Assembly: GCA_032615215.1 (NCBI GenBank)
Contig: CP128433.1
Span: forward strand, 3,369,501-3,433,500
Source: Microbulbifer sp. MKSA007
GTDB lineage: Bacteria; Pseudomonadota; Gammaproteobacteria; Pseudomonadales; Cellvibrionaceae
DNA: 64,000 bases
Reading direction: 5' to 3'
The translations under genes were made by a program, and so were the position numbers. Below the pieces are notes generated by a model. It worked only from the letters and a program-made list of their open reading frames with translations, did no database searches and was not told the DNA's origin. Numbering within the stretch: the stretch's first letter is position 1; every line of letters begins with the position of its first letter. Positions 57,859 through 64,000 of this stretch are shown in pieces.

Positions 57859-58254
57859 TTAGATTCGAACCAAAGTTACATCACAATGTGCATAGTTCAC
57901 TATGCTATTAGCGGTAGAACCAATCAGGGAACTCAAACCTTTCTTGGAGTGAGTTCCCAGAACTATCAGATCCACCTTCCTTTTTTCAGCTTCCTTACAG
58001 ATAACCTCATAAGGCTTTCCTACTTTAAGGGCCCGATTTCTCTTGCTAACCCCAAAGTCTTCCGTAATCTCCTCAAACTTCGGAATTGCACTCTCTTTCA
58101 ACTCTTTTTGATAATCCTTGGGCAGGAAGCTATAAGGCAGTACATTTAAAACTACTAGCTTGCTATCAAATTTCTTAGATAGTTCTACCGCTTTAGACAA
58201 CACATGCCTCCCTTCTTGAGACGCTTCTATAGCGCAAAGGATAGTATTGTACAT
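57859..58254 (-). CDS. Universal stress protein, UspA family
   Basis: A 131-residue protein starting YNTILCAIEASQEGRHVL and ending with the ATP-binding-type signature GTHSKKGLSSLIGSTANSIV. The ATG at 58254 has GGAGGGGG directly ahead; an upstream extension of the frame to 58344 has no such site. It is shorter and clearly different in sequence from the Usp protein at 4804-5247. Convergent with nhaA; the pairing of an Na+/H+ antiporter and a stress protein may reflect salt stress, but co-regulation is not visible. Confidence 0.92.
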   Translation of the reverse strand: MYNTILCAIEASQEGRHVLSKAVELSKKFDSKLVVLNVLPYSFLPKDYQKELKESAIPKFEEITEDFGVSKRNRALKVGKPYEVICKEAEKRKVDLIVLGTHSKKGLSSLIGSTANSIVNYAHCDVTLVRI

Positions 58255-59480
58255 ATTCCCCCTCCAGTATATTTGACTAATAACAACTGAACTTATCGAG
58301 CACCAATTCCACCACAGCTTAAATGAAAAGAGTTCGAAGCACAAAGAGGGAAAATTAAAAAATCAACCTAATACCACCTATTATCTATTCAACCCGAACG
58401 GACTAAAGCCTCGATTATGGCACAATTCTCAAACACCATAGGAGGTCAAAAGTTATCATTTTCTTGACTAAACCTCCTGCGAACTCTAAATAATTAATAT
58501 TAAACGATGAACATCTTTATCCGCGCAGATGATATTAATAGAAGAACTATCAACTTCAGAAAAATGTATACCTATTAACATCTCATTTACAGCCCTGCAC
58601 TCGAAACAAAGCTTCATTTCAGAAGCCAATTGTTTCTCCAACAGGATTTGCATTACAAAGCACGGTGTCACTCAAAGGCCGAAAGAAATCTGACATGAAA
58701 GCCTCATGTGTGGCGGCTATGACTTTTTGTTAGCTGTCTACGCGTTAATGAGATTTACTGGAAAGTAAGGGGGCTCTTTTGGCTTGCACAATGGTAGCAG
58801 TAAAGATTCAACGTGGTAGTTACAAATATCCCTATGGACTAGAAGACACTCCCAATTCCCTCTCGACTGTATATGCACGCGGTAATATTAGCTTACTTAA
58901 GTAGCCTAGCATTGCAATAATTAGATCCAGAGATACGACAAAAACGGAATGAAAATAGTTCAAAAAAATGGTCAGCCATATTTCTTCTAGAAACAATGTC
59001 ATCGTCAGTGGGATAATTCTAGGAGTTGACACAGCAGCCTGCAGGAAACGCTAGCTTCTAAAGGTGGAACAATTGCAACCTCACCTACGGATTGCATACA
59101 GAAAACCCAAGATCAAATTATCAACTAGCAATGTAAGTATTAAAAGGTGGAGGCCTGTGGGTATCAGAGCACACCTCCCCAACAGCACTTTTTGTATGCC
59201 GGAATAGATTGCAGCTAGGCCTTTCCCAACCCTCTCTAGTTGTTGAATCTGAAGCTTCGGGAGGCTCAATGAAGTATGTAGATTTCTGCCTCTAGGCTAA
59301 ACACAAACTCTTTGCATCCTGCTTTTGCCCATAAAGATCAATATTACCTTTTCCTAGAACCTTAAAAAGCCAATAAAACACTGACTTTTTAAGGTTGAAA
59401 TTATCAAGTTATCACTAACCTCATTATTCTTTTACATGAAAATTTTTGTACTCGGCAATTCTGACCCCAATCTAGAAAAA
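58255..59480. other. Gene-poor AT-rich stretch
   Basis: 1.2 kb between a usp gene and the GDPD gene. Small frames at 58486-58671, 58832-59032 and 59081-59269 (minus) have no ribosome site or family resemblance that I can see. A 12-bp inverted repeat (AACCTTAAAAAG/CTTTTTAAGGTT, 59358-59396) follows the GDPD gene and could be its terminator. Confidence 0.5.
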
Positions 59481-60311
59481 TTACCGTTCTCCAGCACTCT
59501 CAAGTAGTTGATAAACTCGCCCAGGGAAATCGCCAATAAACCCATCTACACCAAGGGATATACTGCGCTCAATATCATCTGTATCGTTAACTGTCCAGAG
59601 ATCGACGGCTACACCTTTACTCTGAAAAAAGCGAACATAGGGCTTAGTGGTAATACTGTATGGCAGTTGGGCAACTTCAAAGTCCGGCCTGAAAGCCCAT
59701 CCAAAGCCTGAACTCCAGGCTAGACTGGCCTCTATAAGTTCACCGATTGTTGCACTCGTTCTAATCTTTCCCCCGCTGATATCACGAAAATGCCCCATAG
59801 CCCTATTGTGCTGGCTAGCCACAGTAACTTGCTGTTCCATTCTGTAGTCAACAATTACTTGCCATAGTATTTCTGATAAGACCTTATCATTTGGTTTAAT
59901 TTCAATGTTAAATATGGCATCAGGATAGCGCTCAAATAGTTCATTTAATGTTAAGAGGACGAGCCCTTGGTTTCGGAATGGGTAACTATCACCATTATCT
60001 AGGGTAAACTCATATCCAGCATCCAATGCTTTTATTTCTCCCAAAGTCAAATCTTCTATTTTATCCGAGACACCTGCATTTTTTTTAAGGTCTGCATCGT
60101 GATTGATAATAATGAACTGATCTTTCGACAAATGTATATCCAGCTCTAGAATATCTGCCCCCTGCTCCAATGCCATATCAAAAGCCAGGGTGGTACTTTG
60201 AGGGTACTCACCAGAAGCTCCTCTGTGAGCAAGGATATCAATAGCCAAAACCTTATTGTAAGCCATCATAGATAAAACCAGACAAGTAACGATCCTGAGC
60301 ACGTTGTTCAT
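59481..60311 (-). CDS. Exported glycerophosphodiester phosphodiesterase
   Basis: A 276-residue periplasmic enzyme that hydrolyses glycerophosphodiesters to glycerol-3-phosphate and an alcohol. The signal peptide is VTCLVLSMMAYNKVLA. The catalytic histidine lies in LAHRGASGEYPQST, the metal-binding EhD in ILELDIHLSKD, and the second histidine in INHDADLKK. The C-terminal AVDLWTVNDTDDIERSISLG-type stretch is typical. AGGAAA lies 8 bases before the ATG. It stands alone in AT-rich DNA; no glp transport genes are nearby. Confidence 0.92.
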   Translation of the reverse strand: MNNVLRIVTCLVLSMMAYNKVLAIDILAHRGASGEYPQSTTLAFDMALEQGADILELDIHLSKDQFIIINHDADLKKNAGVSDKIEDLTLGEIKALDAGYEFTLDNGDSYPFRNQGLVLLTLNELFERYPDAIFNIEIKPNDKVLSEILWQVIVDYRMEQQVTVASQHNRAMGHFRDISGGKIRTSATIGELIEASLAWSSGFGWAFRPDFEVAQLPYSITTKPYVRFFQSKGVAVDLWTVNDTDDIERSISLGVDGFIGDFPGRVYQLLESAGER

Positions 60312-61140
60312 TTAGAAGTTTCCTATATTTTAAGAGAAGAGCTATTAGTCAGACACAAACAAAAGCCAGTCCAAAATAGATTCTACAGAGAAATAGTATT
60401 GGATCTACTATTTCTCACACATATAAAGCACGAATTGACTCATTCAACCTATTTAAACTATTTAAACCATATAAGAGATACAAAAGTAACTCTTACAGCC
60501 TTCAAGGCTCTTTTTGTTCACGTATACCCAACCAAAGAACCAACCATTAAAGCACTTAAATCTGATTGATAACCCACTCTAAATGCACCCATCAGTTTTA
60601 AGCAATATAATACATTTAAATATTAAGCACTAATGCACAAATCTAGAAAATATCGCCACCAAATTCATTAACTAAACAAAGCTTCCATTATCAATTATGG
60701 AAATATCGATCAAGCTTCTGGGTTGGAAATTCCATCCTTTAAGCTAAAACAAAACATTTAGATCAAGCCAGGAAGGTTAAGAGCGGTCGAGAGGGCCTGA
60801 AAATCCTCCCCCTTCATCTATACAGGCAAGCAAAAATAAAAATATATCGAACAATATAAAGCCTAGAGCAATTTAGACCTATTTAGACCTATTATTCTTG
60901 CACAAACATGTTGCAGATCACGACAAAAACCCTCCTCAAAATGCAAAAGCATATACTGGTTAAGCTTCTATACATAAACAAAAGGGTTAGATTAGAGTGC
61001 ATGGTTAGTATGTAGGTTTTTAAAAGATAAAACATACTTCTAGCCAGGCAATTAGCCAACGGCGCTTCGGCGTATTTAGCCGACAGCAACTACCCAAGGC
61101 TACCGACTCGGAGCCCAGATTTATAAATTTGGAGAATCCC
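60312..61140. other. AT-rich gap with small repeats
   Basis: 829 bases without a gene. It contains an 11-bp inverted repeat GAGAAATAGTA/TACTATTTCTC (60388-60416) behind the GDPD start region, short ATTTAAAC-type repeats near 60450, and the tandem repeat listed below. Confidence 0.5.
60871..60890. repeat. Tandem repeat, two copies of a 10-mer
   Basis: ATTTAGACCT occurs twice in direct succession, followed by the start of a third copy (ATT). Too short to assign a function. Confidence 0.8.
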
Positions 61141-61419
61141 ATGGAAAGATACGCATTATTTACCGGTACATATAACCTACTTATGGGTGGAATAAAGGAC
61201 TTCAAGCGATCATTTCACAATAAGGAGGACGCCTATAAGGAAATAGAACAGATTGCCAAAACTGATCCATTTACTCACTGGGCACAGATATTCGACAAGA
61301 GAACTGATAAGGCAAGAATTTTTAATATTGTCGATGAAAATGTGATTGAGAGCAAAATCAATGACTGCCCGAAACAATCTGCTAAATCAATGGCGAAGGC
61401 TGTAACTAAGTTTTGCTAA
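61141..61419 (+). CDS. Small hypothetical protein
   Basis: Encodes 92 residues (MERYALFTGTYNLLMGGI...). The ATG at 61141 is chosen over one 12 bases upstream because GGAG sits 6 bases ahead. The first 15 residues are mildly hydrophobic; the rest is a mixed charged, probably helical domain containing DFKRSFHNKEDAYKEIE and THWAQIFDKRTDKARI. That layout suggests a compact cytoplasmic protein. I recognise no family. A hairpin with GAGCC/GGCTC arms (about 61437-61463) follows and may end transcription. Confidence 0.65.
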   Translation: MERYALFTGTYNLLMGGIKDFKRSFHNKEDAYKEIEQIAKTDPFTHWAQIFDKRTDKARIFNIVDENVIESKINDCPKQSAKSMAKAVTKFC

Positions 61420-61906
61420 ATAGTATTCAGCCAGCTTGTGAGCCCGCGTAAAGCAGGCTCGCAAACCCTCGCATATTTATTAGCGGTATCGAATAGCAGA
61501 TACCTATGTGGCTATTCAGTGAATAAGGAGGTTCTTACTTTCCAACAATACCTGTGCGCTATCAATTCTGCGGGTATCTCTACCCCAAATCACCAATAGC
61601 AGCAAGTATAAAGAAGAAATTACTCCGATCTTAAAGCTACTCATATGATTCGGAAGGGTAGCTTCGACACAGGCGTATCCCAGTCTACAAAAATTTATAG
61701 CGCTAATAGTAAAACTGTGCTGTCCATAGGTGTATCTCGGTGAAACGGAAACCTCATGAAAAACCACTTACATGGACTAGCTCAATCTTAATCTGAAATA
61801 CCCAATGAAAAGGAGGTGTTTACCGGTTTTGCTGCAGGAACCTAGACCTAAAACCAAAGATAAGCCCGATGATCCATGCTAATAATCGCATTATCAAACA
61901 AAAAAT
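61420..61906. other. Gap with no supported gene
   Basis: 487 bases. A minus-strand frame at 61516-61767 has one hydrophobic stretch but no ribosome site or known relative and is not called. Confidence 0.4.
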
Positions 61907-62296
61907 ATGAAGCTCAAGCCAGTAAAAGAACTCGGCAATATATCCAAAGCTGATATGATTCAGAATGTATCGAGAGACACCTTAGAAACCGTTTCAATTC
62001 GCGACGTAGACGCCCATCTTGAGGATAATCGATGGGTATCCAACCGTAAGAACCATATTGACACAGCCATTAAAAAAACAGCCTTGACTTGTGCCCTCCT
62101 CTAGGAGCCTACCCATCGACAGATTCGAGTCATCAGTGAACTGCGTAAACGCGGTTCACTTGTGTGTCCTCGTGGCGTTCGAAGTATTTGGCTAAGATCA
62201 CACTAAAAGATTTCAAACTGAGATTAATAGAGCTTGGGGCTAAGATGGAGAAGGGACTCACCCTCACCGAGCCACACGTTCAGGCCTTGGAGTGAA
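61907..62296 (+). pseudogene. IS481-like transposase relic (N-terminal part)
   Basis: The frame from 61907 carries NHIDTAIKKTALTCALL, a TAG stop at 62102-62104, and then continues in the same frame with EPTHRQIRVISELRKRGS and CPRGVRSIWLR. After a shift near 62200 it reads TLKDFKLRLIELGAKMEKG and LTLTEPHVQALE. This order matches the N-terminal region of a group of IS481-type transposases (GQxRVSNELRKxG, SGVRSxWLRHDL, LTEAQVxALE). The catalytic DDE domain is absent. It is a dead fragment; what follows to 62640 shows nothing recognisable. Confidence 0.65.
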
Positions 62297-62654
62297 AGCA
62301 GCAAAGGAACAGCGATTAGAAATTTCTATCTGAAGTTGGATAACCAGCTGCTTCCAAGCTACTCATAAAAAAATCTTCATATCGTATGACAAAAGGGAGT
62401 AGGATCAGTTGAACTTCTTCCCAGTCTCTCTCTTGACAACAAATTCTATCTGCTACTCTTCACTGCCTACCATCATACTCAAAAGCTCTATGATCGGCTC
62501 CAGTATACCCACCTAACTAATATTTGAATCTTTTTAACGGGATACCGAGAAACAAAGCTTTAATATAGATTAAGGCCCAAATTGCCACACCGAAACAGAA
62601 AAGAAAAAATTCGTATAAGTGAGTTTGTAAGTCCTTAATAAACAAGGACGAATC

Positions 62655-62696
62655 TGGGATGGCCGACGGGGATCGAACCCGCGACCTCAGGAGCCA
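62655..62696 (-). tRNA. tRNA 3'-end fragment (incomplete)
   Basis: On the minus strand, AGGTC is followed by a complete T arm (GCGGG TTCGATC CCCGT), an acceptor 3' strand CGGCCAT, one base and CCA. No matching acceptor 5' strand or plausible D and anticodon arms lie upstream. It is a 3' half only, as left at an attachment site by an integrated element, or a decayed tRNA gene. Confidence 0.5.
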
Positions 62697-62742
62697 CAAT
62701 GTTTGGCCTGCCCTTTCAAAATCAACCGCTTACACCATTTTC

Positions 62743-62814
62743 AGGGGTAACTACTGTATAAAAAGCCAGTATATTACCCTGCACCGCGGGTATTAAACAT
62801 CGATAGTTACCCCT
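62743..62814. repeat. 10-bp perfect inverted repeat beyond the umuD 3' end
   Basis: AGGGGTAACT (62743-62752) and AGTTACCCCT (62805-62814) flank 52 bases. The spacer has an inner TACCC/GGGTA pair. It lies between the umuD stop and the tRNA fragment and may be a terminator-like fold or an element end. Confidence 0.6.
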
Positions 62815-62834
62815 TATGCAAGCTGGACATGCAA

Positions 62835-63236
62835 TCAGTGCTTTTTGTCACCCATACGATGGTACCGAATAGACGCCTTAACCACGCCCTCAACTAGCAA
62901 TTCTTGGCCCTCCCAGACCGGTATTGGCCTGTATTTGCCATTAGCTGACAATAGTCGGCCTCGTTTCAAGTCCAAGATTTTGCAAGCCAGCTGACCATCC
63001 AGAGCGACCACTACCACATCACCATTCATAGGTGTCAGCGAGCGATCGACAATGAGCACATCACGGTCAAAGATACCCAAGCCCTGCATGGAGTCTCCGT
63101 TGGCCCTGGCCATGAATGTAGCCGGAGGGTTGGTTATTAAGTGTTCATCTAGGCTTAACGGCTGTTCTTTGTGATCATCTGCTGGGGAGGGGAAGCCACA
63201 GCTGACGCCGCTGCTGTATAGAGGGGATAATTTCAT
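62835..63236 (-). CDS. umuD: UmuD-type SOS mutagenesis protein
   Basis: A 133-residue S24-family autoprotease. The self-cleavage site is visible as Cys13-Gly14 in SCGFPSPADD, matching the E. coli UmuD site. The catalytic serine is in NGDSMQGLGI and the lysine in GQLACKILDL. Cleaved UmuD' normally joins UmuC to form DNA polymerase V. The N-terminal arm before the cut is short (13 residues, against 24 in E. coli). No umuC follows; a tRNA fragment and repeat lie there instead. Starts 6 bases after a small gene and probably shares its SOS-controlled promoter. Confidence 0.9.
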   Translation of the reverse strand: MKLSPLYSSGVSCGFPSPADDHKEQPLSLDEHLITNPPATFMARANGDSMQGLGIFDRDVLIVDRSLTPMNGDVVVVALDGQLACKILDLKRGRLLSANGKYRPIPVWEGQELLVEGVVKASIRYHRMGDKKH

Positions 63237-63242
63237 AGCTTG

Positions 63243-63440
63243 TTACTTCAATAGTTCTTTGAGCTGGGCCTGCTTCTCGTTCAGGGTGTTCAGCTCATCT
63301 ACAAGGGCATTGGTTGCCGCATCCAGGTTGTTCACCTGAACCTTCAGCATGTCCCTAAGCTTCGGGTCGGCAGTGTCTGCGGTCATATCAATAGTGTTCA
63401 AGCAAGCGCGTATCTCGGCTTCAACCTCTATGAATGTCAT
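63243..63440 (-). CDS. Small coiled-coil protein upstream of umuD
   Basis: Encodes 65 residues. The ATG at 63440 has AGAAGGAG 7 bases ahead; a GTG at 63467 is less likely. The product is acidic and helical with heptad-like leucines (VNNLDAATNALVDELNTLN), so a short coiled coil is likely. I recognise no family. It sits between an SOS box and umuD, 6 bases from the umuD start, so it should be induced by DNA damage. Confidence 0.72.
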   Translation of the reverse strand: MTFIEVEAEIRACLNTIDMTADTADPKLRDMLKVQVNNLDAATNALVDELNTLNEKQAQLKELLK

Positions 63441-63487
63441 GGTCCAACTCCTTCTTTCCGTCGACACAGGGGCAATCTACCAAAATA

Positions 63488-63503
63488 CTGTATATATATA
63501 CAG
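63488..63503. promoter_or_regulatory. LexA (SOS) box
   Basis: CTGTATATATATACAG matches the gammaproteobacterial LexA consensus CTGT-N8-ACAG exactly, with the favoured alternating AT core. It lies 47 bases upstream of the small gene that precedes umuD. Confidence 0.92.
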
Positions 63504-63779
63504 TATCGATAGCAAAAAGAAGATGGCGCCCACGCTAGCGGGCTTAGAGGGTCAGGATATACAGGTTTTTATGGGTGCTGAGTGGCTCTTTGGGTGAATG
63601 GTAGACGGAGGCTTTAGATAGAGTTAGTTAAATTAATTCGACTCTATTAGGGAGGCGCCTCTCATTTCATTGACTTACAGCATAATTTCTACACCTAGCG
63701 CTATTTTATACTGAGCCACACAAACCATAGATGATAATCATGAACAATTCTTGGACGCTGTAAAAGGACTAGTCAGTAA
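63504..63779. other. Gap right of the SOS box
   Basis: 276 bases with no supported gene. It contains the palindrome GAGGCGCCTC near 63653 and a TAGAGT/ACTCTA inverted repeat near 63620-63648. Confidence 0.4.
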
Positions 63780-64000
63780 ATGGAAATTAAGTACCAGAAC
63801 GGAAAGAGAATAACCAAGCACAAACATGAATTGTCTCATCTAGAGTCGATGATTCAAGACTACGAGCAAAAGGCAGAAAAATTCTACAGCGGGGGCAATG
63901 CGGTAAACTCCTTAGATAAAGAGAGGAAGGCAGAAAGGGAGAAGGCTCTGAAATATTTGGACCAAGAGCGCAGAACCATTGAAGCCATGATGGACGTTCA
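63780..64000 (+). CDS. Partial coiled-coil protein running off the window
   Basis: An ATG at 63780 opens a frame with no stop before the window ends (at least 73 codons). AAGGA lies about 11 bases upstream. The visible part is highly charged and helical (KHKHELSHLESMIQDYEQK, then DKERKAEREKALKYLDQE), so a coiled coil is likely. I recognise no family from this part. Confidence 0.6.
   Translation, partial: MEIKYQNGKRITKHKHELSHLESMIQDYEQKAEKFYSGGNAVNSLDKERKAEREKALKYLDQERRTIEAMMDV

Noticed and set aside
58486..59269. Three short minus-strand frames between the usp and GDPD genes
   Set aside because: No ribosome sites or family resemblance; expected by chance in AT-rich DNA.
61516..61767. Minus-strand frame with one hydrophobic segment
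   Set aside because: No start signal or relative recognised; one hydrophobic stretch alone is weak evidence.
62754..62769. A second LexA-like box (CTGTATAAAAAGCCAG)
   Set aside because: The right half is CCAG instead of ACAG and it lies downstream of umuD, not upstream of a gene start.
62743..62814. Possible integron attC site from the inverted repeat
   Set aside because: The arms do not contain the GTTRRRY / RYYYAAC core pair and no integron integrase is in view.
1..64000. CRISPR arrays or defence systems
   Set aside because: No regularly spaced repeats and no cas, restriction, toxin-antitoxin or known defence genes were seen.

Overview
The window is a chromosomal segment of a marine gammaproteobacterium. 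The gene set fits Cellvibrionales and Microbulbifer in particular: topA beside a DUF6586 gene, rlmKL/rmf/pyrD, a 1.6 kDa-residue-class NAD-glutamate dehydrogenase, a MoxR/Bat operon, and a kinase/formylglycine-enzyme-like fusion. The genus is inferred from gene content only; no rRNA lies in the window.

Layout. 0.1-9.6 kb: housekeeping genes (topA, DUF6586, universal stress protein, Uup ABC-F ATPase, lytic transglycosylase, glutaredoxin-like protein). 9.6-14.5 kb: a phospho-signalling module made of an FHA protein, a PP2C phosphatase, a transmembrane Ser/Thr kinase with PEGA and FGE-sulfatase-type domains, and an RcsF-like lipoprotein. 14.6-23.6 kb: rlmKL, rmf, pyrD and the large glutamate dehydrogenase. 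23.9-31.3 kb: a MoxR-DUF58-DUF4381-BatA-BatBC-BatD operon with overlapping genes. 31.3-49.5 kb: a surface polysaccharide locus that is AT-richer than its flanks. It holds GDP-fucose synthesis (gmd, fcl), several glycosyltransferases, a Wzm/Wzt (KpsMT-type) exporter, two sulfotransferases and a 1.1 kb-codon glycosyltransferase-like/HAD fusion. Two dead insertion sequences, an IS3-type nested in an IS30-type, sit inside the locus. 49.5-58.3 kb: NAD kinase, a PLP enzyme of the ACC deaminase/D-cysteine desulfhydrase family, tRNA-Val and tRNA-Asp, a DUF6351 protein, cysC, nhaA and a second universal stress protein. 58.3-64 kb: gene-poor, AT-rich DNA with a glycerophosphodiesterase, a small hypothetical protein, an IS481-like transposase relic, a tRNA 3'-end fragment, and an SOS-box-controlled umuD without umuC.

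How the genes may work together. The polysaccharide genes suggest a fucose-containing capsule or O-chain exported by the ABC route. The two sulfotransferases, and cysC (last step of PAPS synthesis) about 5 kb away, suggest that this glycan is sulfated. The kinase, phosphatase, FHA protein and RcsF-like lipoprotein look like an envelope phospho-signalling unit.

Quality caveat. Eight recognisable genes are broken by 1-2 base shortfalls, nearly all in homopolymer runs (twelve sites). One of these genes is nadK, which is normally essential. All sites are explained by missing bases, so sequence error is the simplest reading, though poly-G phase variation cannot be excluded for the glycosyltransferases. 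Those genes are reported as single entries over their full span.
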